DNA of 25,414 bases from an uncultured Collinsella sp. (GCA_902489965.1 CABUCA010000025.1:1-25414); one strand, 5' to 3'. Positions 15,623 to 23,788 are shown, numbered from the stretch's first letter. Made by a program: numbers and translations. The notes: a model not told the origin generated them from the letters alone.

Positions 15623-16795
15623 ATGCCCAGAGTTCAATCACGTCGCTCGTTTCTTCTCGGCCTAGCCTCGATCATCGGCTTATCCGCGTCACGCCCAACA
15701 AGAGTATTCGCTGCCGACTCAAACTCATCCGTCGCTTTTACATCAGACCTAGCACAAGACTACGCGCTTTCCCTGTTGCCCATCGTCGACGGATCCGCGA
15801 ACTTAGAGATCGAGCAAATCGTTCCCGTATGCCAACAAATCGGCCTTATCTGTGGCTATGAAATCAGTGTCACAAGGGAAGGAAGCCCTTACGGTTATTT
15901 AATACTTGACGCATCATATCCTGGGCTTCTGAAGGAGATAACCCTCGGCGATACCATTCTTCCGATTTCAGCTTCTCTATCAAACGCCATTTCAACTTAT
16001 TCCGGCCAACAGGCCACAAACCCAACCGTACTAATTTCGTACAACGATATTGAATATGGAACTTTGGTGCCAGGAACTAGAGACTGTGTAACCAACTATA
16101 ACAATATACGGTCTGTCCCAATTGTCACCGAAAAGGGTATAGCACCTCAAAGCAATAACCCAACTTCATGGGATGCAGTCATTATCAATGAAGATGACTT
16201 GATGTTGCATTTCCAAATAGACGATTTAAACGGAATACCGTTCCGAGGAGTCTCGGAATCATTAGTTGAAGCCCGCACTAATAAGTATGCATGCGTCGTT
16301 TCTGCCTTGTACGCTGTATCAATGCATTACGGTCTCACCAGTTCAAACGCTAATCAATTTAATCCCGATTATTATAAAGAAATATGGAACGTCACTGGCA
16401 CAACAACGTATAAGACCAATGATCAGGGCGTCGAGTACGGAAGCACGATCATCCCAGATGGAATTGTTCCGTTTAAAAGTCTTGCCGCTCAAAAGGGTAG
16501 AGCACTTAATACTCAATTTTTCGGTTATCAGCCTCAATTCGCTCAGTACAGAGCAACTATCGATCAAGGGAATATCGGCTTGTATCATATGTGGATCAAC
16601 AGCCGAAACAGTGAAGGATCCGTCGAGCTATCAGGTCATACAGTCACGGTAACTGGCTATTTTACTGGGCATAATGGAAGCTCTGGCATCGAACTGCAGT
16701 GGCTCGAAGTATTCGACGGATGGAACACTTATCCCCGAGCGATTAACTATGCAACGCCCAATATGGTCAAATTGAACGGAACAGTCTTTTGGTAG
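15623..16795 (+). CDS. Tat-exported papain-like cysteine peptidase (SpeB/C39-like), copy A
   Basis: A 390-residue exported protein. The N-terminus has a twin-arginine signal (SRRSFLLG, residues 6-13) and a cleavage region near FAA-DS (30-32). Residues about 40-115 resemble the inhibitory propeptide of streptopain-like (C10) peptidases: a helix, then Y-E-I-S-V and YGYLILD. The papain-like domain starts near 215, with candidate catalytic residues C224 (YACVVSALYAV), H339 (SGHTVTVTGY) and D365 (FDGWN). It aligns by eye along the catalytic domain with the 375-aa protein encoded at 22481-23608. The ATG has CAGGAG 6 nt upstream. The gene is AT-rich compared with its neighbours, which suggests transfer. 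It ends 5 nt before a lipoprotein gene. Active peptidase is inferred; the target (own surface, host or rival protein) is unknown. Confidence 0.75.
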   Translation: MPRVQSRRSFLLGLASIIGLSASRPTRVFAADSNSSVAFTSDLAQDYALSLLPIVDGSANLEIEQIVPVCQQIGLICGYEISVTREGSPYGYLILDASYPGLLKEITLGDTILPISASLSNAISTYSGQQATNPTVLISYNDIEYGTLVPGTRDCVTNYNNIRSVPIVTEKGIAPQSNNPTSWDAVIINEDDLMLHFQIDDLNGIPFRGVSESLVEARTNKYACVVSALYAVSMHYGLTSSNANQFNPDYYKEIWNVTGTTTYKTNDQGVEYGSTIIPDGIVPFKSLAAQKGRALNTQFFGYQPQFAQYRATIDQGNIGLYHMWINSRNSEGSVELSGHTVTVTGYFTGHNGSSGIELQWLEVFDGWNTYPRAINYATPNMVKLNGTVFW

Positions 16796-16800
16796 ACCGG

Positions 16801-17187
16801 ATGGCACCATCAAAATGCTATGGCACCACGGCCTTTGCCCTGGTTACGATATTGGTGATTTTCGCTATGTTTGCATCCGTTTCTTCATGCACAGATAGAG
16901 CCCGCTATAGCGGAGGAGATGATTACCTTGTCTTTGGAGCCGGCAGCGTTCATTCTATTGAGGGAACGGAACTCGTAATCCAAACAGACAACAGTCCCCG
17001 CTACACCGACGCTGGAAAGCAAACCCGGATTACATTCCCCTCATCTGGCCGAATCAAAGACAAGCTTTCCCAAATCAAAGTTGGGACAAGAGTTTCCTAC
17101 TCACGCTTTGAGTCGGTAGACGCATCTGGATCATACGAGGGAAACGATATCGAAATTGAACAGGCAAACACTATAAGGAGATGTTGA
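16801..17187 (+). CDS. Small lipoprotein, partner of cysteine peptidase A
   Basis: A 128-residue protein with a hydrophobic leader (about 10-28) ending in the lipobox VSSC (C30), so it is probably lipid-anchored outside the membrane. The mature part of about 100 residues is rich in short beta strands (VHSIEGTELVIQTD; ITFPSSG; IKVGTRVSYSRFE), which hints at an OB-like barrel. No family is recognised. ATG 16801 is chosen over a TTG at 16789 that would overlap the peptidase; either way translation is likely coupled, since there is no good separate ribosome binding site. Its size and position match the membrane protein after peptidase B, and the two share a faint pattern (G-x-K-x-G-x-x-x-x-x-x-x-x-E). 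It may be an inhibitor, immunity or docking partner of the peptidase; this is inference. Confidence 0.65.
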   Translation: MAPSKCYGTTAFALVTILVIFAMFASVSSCTDRARYSGGDDYLVFGAGSVHSIEGTELVIQTDNSPRYTDAGKQTRITFPSSGRIKDKLSQIKVGTRVSYSRFESVDASGSYEGNDIEIEQANTIRRC

Positions 17188-17216
17188 GGAACTGAGCCTC
17201 TGCGCAGTTCCTCAAC
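17183..17216. terminator. Bidirectional hairpin between convergent lipoprotein and ligA genes
   Basis: GTTGAGGAACTG (17183-17194) and CAGTTCCTCAAC (17205-17216) form a perfect 12-bp stem with a 10-nt loop. The left arm includes the lipoprotein stop codon, and the ligA stop is 7 nt beyond the right arm. T-tracts are poor on both strands, so termination strength is uncertain, but the placement between convergent genes fits a shared terminator. Confidence 0.65.
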
Positions 17217-17222
17217 AAATCA

Positions 17223-19451
17223 TTATGCCTCCGGGACCCTACCCGTCGCCAAAATCTGTTCAAGTGCCGCCTCATCCAACACGGGCACACCCAGCTGCTC
17301 GGCCTTGGTGAGCTTTGAGCCCGCTTTGGGGCCGGCGACCAGATAGCTCGTCTTCTTTGACACGCTGCCCGAAACCTTGGCGCCAAGCACCTTGAGCGCC
17401 GCGCCCGCCTCGTCGCGCGTGCGATTGACAAGCGTGCCGGTAAGCACGAAGGTCAGGCCCGCGAGCGGCTGGGCGTCGGCGAGCTCGCCTGCCACGCCAG
17501 CGTCGGCCGCGGCTTGCGCATGAGCGGCGCCCAAGTCGACCTCGAGCGACAGGCCCGCCTGACGCAGGCGCTCTAGCACGGCAAGGTTCTCGGGCACGGC
17601 CAGGAATTGTTTGACGCTCGCCGCAATCTTGGGACCGATGCCCTCGCACTCGGCAATATCCTCTTCGCTCGCCAAGATAAGTTTGTCAATCGACAGGAAT
17701 CGCTCGGCGATGACCTCGCCCACGCTCTTGCCCACGTGGCGGATACCCAGGGCAAACAGCACGCGACCGAGCGGCTGGCTCTTGGACTTGTTGAGCTCGG
17801 CGATGATTTTCTCGGCCGTCTTGAGGCCTACCGGAATGGGGTCGCCCTTCTTGACGCCCTTTTTGCTGTTGGAGCTGGCATAGGTGCGCCCCGTGTCCAG
17901 GCCTGCGATGTCGTCGACCGTGAGCTGGTAGAAGTCCGCGACATCGTGGATCAGGCCGGCGGCAATCATCTTGTCGACGATCTCGTCGCCCAGGCCGTCG
18001 ACGTCCATGCAGCCGCGACTCACCCAATGGAGCAGGCGCTCCTTGAGCTGCGCGGGGCAGTCGATGGACACGCAGCGGTAGGCAACCTCGCCGTCCTCGT
18101 GGACCACGGGGCTGCCGCACACGGGGCAGACCTCGGGCATGTGCCAGTCGACCGAATCGGCCGGGCGCTTGTCGAGCACCGGCCCCACGACCTCGGGGAT
18201 CACGTCACCCGCCTTGTGCACGATGATGGTGTCGCCCTCACGCACGTTTTTGCGACGGATCTCGTCGATATTGTGCAGCGTGGCGCGCGCGATGGTGGAG
18301 CCGGCAACCGTCACTGGGTCGAACTCGGCGACCGGCGTGAGCACACCGGTGCGGCCCACCTGGATGCGGATTTCGCGCAGGACGGTCTGCTTTTCCTCGG
18401 GCGGGAACTTAAAGGCAATGGCCCAGCGCGGTGCGCGGGCAGTAAAGCCCAGGTCGAGTTGCTGCTGGAAGCTGTCAACCTTTACGACTACGCCGTCGAT
18501 GTCGTAGTCCAGGTCACCGCGATGCTCGAGCGCCTGGGCACAGAACTCGTGAACCTCGGCCGGCGTGGCGCAGCGTGCCACGTTGGGGTTGACGCTAAAG
18601 CCGGCGCTGCGCAGCCAATCGAGGAACTCGCGCTGGCTGTGGACGTGCAGCGGGTCGGTATCGGCGATGGCATAGATAAAGGTGGCGAGGTCGCGGCGCG
18701 CCGTGACCTTGGGATCCTTCTGACGCAGGCTACCGGCGGCAGCGTTGCGCGGGTTAGCGAAGGGGTCGCGACCCTCGGCATCGGCCTCGTCGTTCAGACG
18801 AACAAAGCTGCCCTTGGGCATATAGACCTCGCCGCGTACTTCGATGGTACGCTCGCGGTCGGCACCCATGTGGGCGAGCGCCGGCTCGGACAGGTGCATG
18901 GGCACATCCTTGATGGTGCGGACATTGAGCGACACGTCCTCGCCCGTTGTGCCATCGCCACGCGTGGCCGCACGTACGAAGGTGCCGTTTTGGTAGGTAA
19001 GGGCCACGCCCAGGCCGTCAATCTTAAGCTCACAGGTATAGGTGACGCTGCCGGCGCCGAGCGCATCCTCGGTGCGCTGGAGCCATGCGTCGAGTTCGTC
19101 CAGATCCATGGCATCGTCCATGGAATACATGCGTGCCATGTGCGTGACCGGCGTAAACTGCTCGCTCACGTAGCCGCCCACGCGCTGGGTATAGCTGTCG
19201 GGCGTCACCAGATCGGGATAGGCCGCCTCGATTTCCTGCAGTTCAACGAGCATTTTGTCGAAGGCGGCGTCCGTGATCTCGGGTGCGTCGAGCATGTAGT
19301 AGCGATAGGCGTGGTAGTCGAGCTCGTGGCGCAGCTCGGCCGCACGCGCTGCCGCCTGGGCACGGGCGTCGACCGGTGCGGTGGCATCCGCGCTCGCGGG
19401 CGTTTCGGTATCGATGTCCACGCCGTCACCAAACAGGCTCGATTGCTCCAT
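17223..19451 (-). CDS. ligA: NAD+-dependent DNA ligase LigA
   Basis: A 742-residue enzyme that seals nicks using NAD+ in replication and repair. The order of domains is the family standard: Ia NAD-binding domain (DYHAYRYYMLDAPEITD, about 45-61), nucleotidyltransferase with the adenylated lysine in ELKIDG (K143), OB domain (about 330-425), four-Cys zinc finger (C442, C445, C460, C465), helix-hairpin-helix repeats (about 475-640) and a C-terminal BRCT domain (about 663-742, LTFVLTGTLVNRTRDEA). It is somewhat longer than the typical 670 residues because of an acidic N-terminal leader of about 35 residues and a loop of about 20 residues after the helix-hairpin-helix start. ATG 19451 has GAAGGAG upstream. 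It appears to be a single-gene unit converging with the peptidase A cassette. Confidence 0.97.
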   Translation of the reverse strand: MEQSSLFGDGVDIDTETPASADATAPVDARAQAAARAAELRHELDYHAYRYYMLDAPEITDAAFDKMLVELQEIEAAYPDLVTPDSYTQRVGGYVSEQFTPVTHMARMYSMDDAMDLDELDAWLQRTEDALGAGSVTYTCELKIDGLGVALTYQNGTFVRAATRGDGTTGEDVSLNVRTIKDVPMHLSEPALAHMGADRERTIEVRGEVYMPKGSFVRLNDEADAEGRDPFANPRNAAAGSLRQKDPKVTARRDLATFIYAIADTDPLHVHSQREFLDWLRSAGFSVNPNVARCATPAEVHEFCAQALEHRGDLDYDIDGVVVKVDSFQQQLDLGFTARAPRWAIAFKFPPEEKQTVLREIRIQVGRTGVLTPVAEFDPVTVAGSTIARATLHNIDEIRRKNVREGDTIIVHKAGDVIPEVVGPVLDKRPADSVDWHMPEVCPVCGSPVVHEDGEVAYRCVSIDCPAQLKERLLHWVSRGCMDVDGLGDEIVDKMIAAGLIHDVADFYQLTVDDIAGLDTGRTYASSNSKKGVKKGDPIPVGLKTAEKIIAELNKSKSQPLGRVLFALGIRHVGKSVGEVIAERFLSIDKLILASEEDIAECEGIGPKIAASVKQFLAVPENLAVLERLRQAGLSLEVDLGAAHAQAAADAGVAGELADAQPLAGLTFVLTGTLVNRTRDEAGAALKVLGAKVSGSVSKKTSYLVAGPKAGSKLTKAEQLGVPVLDEAALEQILATGRVPEA

Positions 19452-19559
19452 AGCGGCACTCCTTCGCTCGATTTCAAACGGATACTAGAGTACCACCGGT
19501 CGCAATGAGGCCGAATAGCGGTCTCGAACCGCACCGAATCGGCAGCCGCCAGACTGGGG

Positions 19560-19762
19560 TGGACAGTTAGTTCAGATGCGTATAAATCCTAGAGCTGAAT
19601 CAGGCACGAACACCCCTGTTTCAACTAATTTGGGCTCCTCGAGATCATGTAAACGTCCCACTCTCCCTTCCAAACACCCATTCGAGCCCCATCCCAATCA
19701 GCAATTGCTCAAAACGCATCCCAAGCTGCCCCAGATTTATACGTATCTGAACTAACTGTCCA
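19560..19762. repeat. 203-bp fold-back element with 29-bp inverted arms (MITE-like or structured RNA)
   Basis: TGGACAGTTAGTTCAGATGC and nine further bases (19560-19588) are the inverted match of 19734-19762, 28 of 29 paired, the exception being G-T. The 145-bp interior has no open frame of note and is less GC-rich than the flanks. No clear target-site duplication is visible (flanks GACTGGGG and GACCATTA), and there is no transposase in the window. Options are a non-autonomous transposon, a foldback repeat or a structured transcript. Confidence 0.7.
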
Positions 19763-19831
19763 GACCATTACGAACCAGCCCTCTTGCCAGCCCCAAGTGA
19801 TCCGTTTTCCTCCGTCCCCAAGGGATCGGTA

Positions 19832-19869
19832 CGAAAAGAGGGGCTGCCCAGCGTTGGCGGGACAGCCCC
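19832..19869 (-). terminator. Intrinsic terminator of htrA
   Basis: Reading the minus strand, GGGGCTG (complement of 19863-19869) pairs with CAGCCCC (complement of 19840-19846), with further pairing inside, and is followed by TCTTTTC. It begins about 30 nt after the htrA stop. GC-rich stem plus T-tract is a standard Rho-independent terminator. Confidence 0.85.
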
Positions 19870-19898
19870 CCTGGCATCGGTATGTGCGATACAGCTCG

Positions 19899-21359
19899 TT
19901 AGAAACCCTGGCCGTAGCCCTGGCCCTGGCCCTGCTGGCCTAGCAGCTCCTCCAGGTACTGGCGCAGCTGCTCGTCGGTAATACCGCCGTTGCCGGTGTC
20001 GGTCGAACTGTCGTCCTGCTGCTGGTTCTGCAGCTCCTCATCGGAGCCCAGCTCAACCGTGACCTTCTTCTCTTCCTTGCCGCGCATGAGCGTGATTTCG
20101 ACTTTCTCGCCCACCTCGTGGCTGCGCAGTGCGATGATCAAGCCATCGGCGCTCGTGATCTCGTCGTCGTCCAGCTTGGTAATGACATCGCCCTCTTGGA
20201 TGCCAGCCTTGGCAGCAGGGCCATCCTCAACGACGCTCGCCACATACGCGCCGCTATCGGTGCTCAGCTTGTTGGTACGGGCGTTGAGCGCGTTGACGCT
20301 CGAAAGCGTAACGCCCATGTACGGATGCACCGGCGTCTTGCCGTCGATGATCTGGTCGGCAATGTTCTTGGCATAGTTGACCGGAATGGCAAAACCCACG
20401 CCCGAGCTGGAGCCCGAGTAGCTCTCGATGAGCGAGTTGATACCCACGAGCTCGCCATTGTCGTTGACGAGCGCGCCGCCGGAGTTGCCTGGGTTGATGG
20501 CGGCATCGGTCTGAATCATGTTGGCATAGATGGTGTTACCGCTGGTAGAGCTCATGGCCGTGGAGCGATACAGCGCCGACACAATGCCCGTGGAGACAGA
20601 CTGCTCGTTGCCGAACGGCGAGCCGATCGCCATAACCCACTCGCCAACGTTGAGCTTGGAGGAGTCGCCAATTTCGATCGGCGTAAGCTTGGAGGCGTCG
20701 GCGTCCTTGAGCTTGATGACGGCCAAGTCGCTCGAGGCGTCGTTGCCCACGAACTCGGCCTCATAGGTGGTGCCGTCGTCCATGGTCACCACGTACTGGT
20801 CGTAACCATCGACCACGTGGTTGTTGGTGAGGATGTGGCCCTCGGTATCGAGCACTACGCCCGAACCGACGCTGCCCGAGCTGTCCGACTCGTCGGCAGA
20901 CTGCGAAAGCGAGCCATTCTGGCTGCCGCTCGAAGTGGCGGTGATGGAAACCACGGAGGGCAATGCCTTGGCAGAAACGGCCTCGGCCAGCGTGGTATCC
21001 TCGGAGTCGATCGTGATCTTTTGCGTCGACGAACCCGAAGCGCCCGCCGTCACGGCATTCTTGCCGCCACCGATATCAAGCGTGCCGCTCATAATGAGCG
21101 CAATGACCAGCAGGGCTCCGCAGGCACAGCCGGCAAGCGCCGTAATAAAGATCGGCAGCTTTTTGGTCTTGGTCTTGACCACCGTGTGCTTGTTCACGAC
21201 CTGCTGGCCACCCAGCGGCTTGCCGGTCTGCGTGTCGTAGGCCTGCACGTAGGGAATGTTACTGCCGGCAGGCGTCGACTCCACCTGCACACGCGGCTGC
21301 TGCTGGGTCTCGCCGGCGTTGCCCGCATCCTGGGGACACTGGGAATCGTACTCGCTCAT
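19899..21359 (-). CDS. htrA: HtrA/DegP-like membrane-anchored serine protease with PDZ domain
   Basis: A 486-residue extracytoplasmic quality-control protease. Residues 1-67 form a cytosolic, Gln-rich leader; residues about 68-91 are a single membrane helix; a Ser-rich linker follows. The trypsin-like domain (about 130-330) has the full triad: H181 (NNHVVDG), D211 (SSDLAVIKL) and S293 (NPGNSGGA). One PDZ domain (about 345-437, EDGPAAKAGIQEGDVI) precedes an unusual tail rich in Gln and Gly (GQGQGYGQGF). ATG 21359 is chosen over an upstream start at 21398 because AAAGGA lies 9 nt ahead. It degrades misfolded exported proteins. Flanking by two secreted-peptidase cassettes may be coincidental. 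A hairpin in its leader (21389-21412) could affect expression. Confidence 0.93.
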   Translation of the reverse strand: MSEYDSQCPQDAGNAGETQQQPRVQVESTPAGSNIPYVQAYDTQTGKPLGGQQVVNKHTVVKTKTKKLPIFITALAGCACGALLVIALIMSGTLDIGGGKNAVTAGASGSSTQKITIDSEDTTLAEAVSAKALPSVVSITATSSGSQNGSLSQSADESDSSGSVGSGVVLDTEGHILTNNHVVDGYDQYVVTMDDGTTYEAEFVGNDASSDLAVIKLKDADASKLTPIEIGDSSKLNVGEWVMAIGSPFGNEQSVSTGIVSALYRSTAMSSTSGNTIYANMIQTDAAINPGNSGGALVNDNGELVGINSLIESYSGSSSGVGFAIPVNYAKNIADQIIDGKTPVHPYMGVTLSSVNALNARTNKLSTDSGAYVASVVEDGPAAKAGIQEGDVITKLDDDEITSADGLIIALRSHEVGEKVEITLMRGKEEKKVTVELGSDEELQNQQQDDSSTDTGNGGITDEQLRQYLEELLGQQGQGQGYGQGF

Positions 21360-21388
21360 GGCTGCGATCCTTTCGTCAAATAACCAAA

Positions 21389-21412
21389 GGCCCGCCAAAC
21401 ATGTGGCGGGCC
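21389..21412. terminator. GC-rich hairpin between the exported-protein gene and htrA
   Basis: GGCCCGCC (21389-21396) and GGCGGGCC (21405-21412) form a perfect 8-bp stem with the loop AAACATGT. On the minus strand it is followed by TTTGGTT, a weak T-tract. It sits 30 nt upstream of the htrA ATG and 120 nt after the preceding gene. It could end the peptidase B operon, or, if htrA is transcribed from a weak candidate promoter near 21413-21440, lie in the htrA leader. Confidence 0.55.
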
Positions 21413-21531
21413 ATCATTGTTCACGTTGAGTTGTACCCCAAGCTGGGCAGTCCCGAGCACTAGATGCCAAGATTTCAGCTTTGCTTAAGTAATGACATGC
21501 TTATAAGCCAATTCGTTTTATGCCGTCATGT

Positions 21532-22116
21532 CTATTCGATATAACAGTCGATAGCAAAACTATATGTTGAATCGTTAATAAAGTCCGTAATCGTCGCACC
21601 CATGCCTGATCCGCACGTCCACTTATCTTTCTCCGCGTCGTATGGCGTTGGCCCCCACCCCGTTTCATATGATGCTTCGCTTTCCGTGAAGTTATTCATC
21701 ACGTATTTATCCTTCTGCATGAGCGCGTACCAAGCGTTTGCATACATCACAAGCGGATCGGTTTGGACTATCGAGTACTTTCCGGAACGAATCTCAATTT
21801 CTGTTTTATCGTTAAAATAAGCGACCGTGAGCTCAATCTTGGCAAGCAGCGGCAACGTTTCATCTGATTCCCTCTGGATTGTTATGACATCACCGGCCAT
21901 AGCGTCCGCAGACACAATTTCGCTCTCTGGCGTGAAAATAGTCTCTCTGCTTCTTGTTCGCGTTTTTTCATTGCCATTTTCATCTCTGACCACCGTGTCG
22001 ACCACGAGCGTCAATCGCTTCCGAGCGTCCGGCAACTCCACGGCTTCTGCCATCCCAGCTCGCATCAAAATAGGAGCCCCTGCCATCAGACCTAAAAACT
22101 GCTTTCTATCAATCAT
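21532..22116 (-). CDS. Exported protein of unknown function, third gene of peptidase B operon
   Basis: A 194-residue protein with no recognised family. The N-terminus (DRKQFLGLMAGAPILM) looks like a Tat-type or Sec signal; it has Arg-Lys rather than Arg-Arg, and the likely cleavage is near residues 24-26 (AEA). The mature part alternates beta-strand-like stretches (LTLVVDTVVRDENGNEKTRT; IELTVAYFNDKTEIEIR) and ends with a compact Gly/Trp/Tyr-rich region containing two Cys (WTCGSG and DCYIE) that could form a disulphide. ATG 22116 follows AAGGGGA by about 8 nt. It starts 21 nt after the stop of the small membrane protein gene and is probably co-transcribed with it and the peptidase. A secreted effector, inhibitor or peptidase substrate are all possible; none is shown. 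Confidence 0.65.
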   Translation of the reverse strand: MIDRKQFLGLMAGAPILMRAGMAEAVELPDARKRLTLVVDTVVRDENGNEKTRTRSRETIFTPESEIVSADAMAGDVITIQRESDETLPLLAKIELTVAYFNDKTEIEIRSGKYSIVQTDPLVMYANAWYALMQKDKYVMNNFTESEASYETGWGPTPYDAEKDKWTCGSGMGATITDFINDSTYSFAIDCYIE

Positions 22117-22137
22117 TCTTCATTCCCCTTGTCTACT

Positions 22138-22506
22138 TTATTTGACTTTCTCAGCTGAATGGGGATACAGAACAGTCCCGTCAAGTTCCTTATCTTCCAC
22201 AAAAACTAGAATCCATTTATCACCTGCTTTCAACCCTGAGACATATCCGGAACTTGACTTACGGCGCATATCGATTTTCTTACGGCAACCACTTGGCATA
22301 AGCGCCTCAAATTGCCCGTTATGAATATCCGACAGCGTCTGTACTTCAACTGAAATATGTTCGTCATCTTTTCCACCAACGACCGAGGGGCTCGGTTGAT
22401 AGGCCGCGACAACCAATATCCCAAGAAATGCGCAAAGAAGCCCCAGCGTTTTACGTATGCGTTTTCTATCATCTTCGCCGTCACTCTCCACAATACGTCC
22501 CTTCAT
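22138..22506 (-). CDS. Small single-pass membrane protein, partner of cysteine peptidase B
   Basis: A 122-residue protein: a charged cytosolic stretch of about 20 residues (ESDGEDDRKRIRK), one membrane helix (about 21-38, TLGLLCAFLGILVVAAY), then about 80 outside residues with short beta strands (ISVEVQTL; YVSGLKAGDKWILVFVED). The start at 22506 overlaps the peptidase stop by 26 nt; a longer frame reaching 22896 exists but its extra part is a shadow of the peptidase gene. The ribosome binding site is weak, so translation is probably coupled. The outer domain has the same size and a similar strand and turn pattern to the lipoprotein after peptidase A, which suggests a shared small beta-barrel fold, but identity is low and the relationship is unproven. 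Confidence 0.65.
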   Translation of the reverse strand: MKGRIVESDGEDDRKRIRKTLGLLCAFLGILVVAAYQPSPSVVGGKDDEHISVEVQTLSDIHNGQFEALMPSGCRKKIDMRRKSSSGYVSGLKAGDKWILVFVEDKELDGTVLYPHSAEKVK

Positions 22507-23608
22507 GCGATATATAAATCGTTGTGTCATATGGAAGAAAACGCAGCTGATTGAACCAACCGTCCCAGACAACAAGCATATATTTCTTATCATTTGAATA
22601 TGTATTATGCATAGCCACATATCCCGCAACAGCCATCGCATGAGCGTCATGGCTTGACCTGAGAGTCCCAGAAAAAATACTGAGATTTCCAGAATCTGCA
22701 GTTGCCCTGAAAGAATCCCAAGATGGATACCAAGCAAATGATGTCTCAAGCCTTTTCCCGCGCCTAGCACAGAACTCCTTAATAGCCGGGGCAGCATTTG
22801 GAGATGGAGTCCTTCCTTGGGTAAAGTAAAGGCCCGTAGCTTGATCGAATGACTTATTTGGATCGCCGGATGTTCCCGATAACTGCCAAAGCTCATGATA
22901 TAAGTCTGGCAATTTGAGCCGGTTTAGCGTTACATAATGGCTGATTACCGCAAACATTGCAGACACATCGCAAGCATAGGTCCCCGTTTCTTTAATAACC
23001 TCTGATTGTGTAGGCGTTATCATCCCTGAAATTGTTTTACTTGCGTCAATGACATATCCTTGCTTATACAGGTCTTTGGGCGATACGAAAACATCCTCGA
23101 ACCTGCCTGGAGATCCGCTGCGGCTATTTCCCACAGAAAACACCGCTGTTGACCGGCATCCCTTCTCATCTAAAACAACGTTATTATCCAGATCTGCAAT
23201 ACCAAAAGACAGCTCGTCAAATTTCAAAGCAACGATGTCATCTTGGGATGCGAGAAGAGCTATTTCATCGCTTGTATTCTCAATGGGCATAGGGGCGTTC
23301 GGAGCCAAGCAGTATTCGCTGATCCACCAAGATCGCTCTGAATCAAATACGACGTAGCCATAGTTAACGTCATCCCGCTTCGCGCGAACGATATACCCGA
23401 TTGATTCCCCATCGGAATTCACCATTTTTACTGGGTCACAAGCGGTCACCGGCTCATCCGATACGTCATCAAAGAAAGCTTGCGCTTGCTCCACAGCTAT
23501 TTGCGGTGTGACACGAACCAAGTCGTCGTCTCCAAAAACCAACCTTGGAGACATCAGGGCGGCAAGCAATACTATGAATCCGACAATCACCTTTCTCGAA
23601 TAACGCAT
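22481..23608 (-). CDS. Secreted papain-like cysteine peptidase (SpeB/C39-like), copy B
   Basis: A 375-residue secreted protein with a Sec signal (MRYSRK plus a hydrophobic core, cleavage near residue 26). Residues about 30-100 look like a streptopain-type propeptide: PQIAVEQAQAFFDDV, then YIVRAK and NYGYVVFDS. The catalytic domain has C213 (YACDVSAMFAV), H323 (AHAMAVAGY) and D349 (VWDGW). Shared landmarks with copy A run in order: YAC-VSA, Y-x-E-x-W, GT, KRL or GRAL, RAT-D-GN, H-x-V-x-GY and DGW, so the two are clear paralogues despite different export signals. ATG 23608 is chosen over one 12 nt upstream because GGAGGA lies just ahead of it. It leads a three-gene operon with the small membrane protein (overlapping) and the exported 194-aa protein. 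The gene is more AT-rich than its neighbours. Confidence 0.75.
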   Translation of the reverse strand: MRYSRKVIVGFIVLLAALMSPRLVFGDDDLVRVTPQIAVEQAQAFFDDVSDEPVTACDPVKMVNSDGESIGYIVRAKRDDVNYGYVVFDSERSWWISEYCLAPNAPMPIENTSDEIALLASQDDIVALKFDELSFGIADLDNNVVLDEKGCRSTAVFSVGNSRSGSPGRFEDVFVSPKDLYKQGYVIDASKTISGMITPTQSEVIKETGTYACDVSAMFAVISHYVTLNRLKLPDLYHELWQLSGTSGDPNKSFDQATGLYFTQGRTPSPNAAPAIKEFCARRGKRLETSFAWYPSWDSFRATADSGNLSIFSGTLRSSHDAHAMAVAGYVAMHNTYSNDKKYMLVVWDGWFNQLRFLPYDTTIYISHEGTYCGE

Positions 23609-23732
23609 TTCTTCCTCCATCCGTGCAGTAGGGAGATACGGTAACTAAATGATATTCGTGAGATAGTTATACGTTTGATATTGTTTTTACTGACCCACTT
23701 TAAATCGGTGAAAGGTCTTCTTTTCGCCCTAA

Positions 23733-23767
23733 ACGAGAAAAGGGTACTGGAGAAATCTCCGGTACCC
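23733..23767 (-). terminator. Intrinsic terminator of the GlnR-like regulator gene
   Basis: GGGTACTGGAG (23742-23752) pairs with CTCCGGTACCC (23757-23767), an 11-bp stem with one G-T pair and a 4-nt loop. On the minus strand it is followed by TTTTCTCGTTT. It begins 21 nt after the regulator stop. Stem plus T-tract make a strong Rho-independent terminator. Confidence 0.88.
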
Positions 23768-23788
23768 TCACATTCCTCTATTTACTTG

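Larger units (their letters stand above)
19452..19898. other. Noncoding gap between ligA and htrA
   Basis: About 447 bases without a credible gene. The ligA leader occupies the first part; no clear promoter pair was found there. The middle holds a fold-back element (19560-19762) and the last part the htrA terminator (19832-19869). Confidence 0.6.

Noticed and set aside
17607..19508. Long plus-strand open frame opposite ligA
   Set aside because: It is antisense to a complete ligA with all motifs, has no recognisable domain, and arises from GC-rich codon bias. The same applies to long frames opposite the HAD gene (4445-5446), the ABC gene (9309-10922) and the MATE gene (13225-14757).
22507..22896. 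N-terminal extension of the small membrane protein
   Set aside because: The extension overlaps the peptidase B coding region in another frame and reads as a shadow. The ATG at 22506 gives a sensible single-pass protein.
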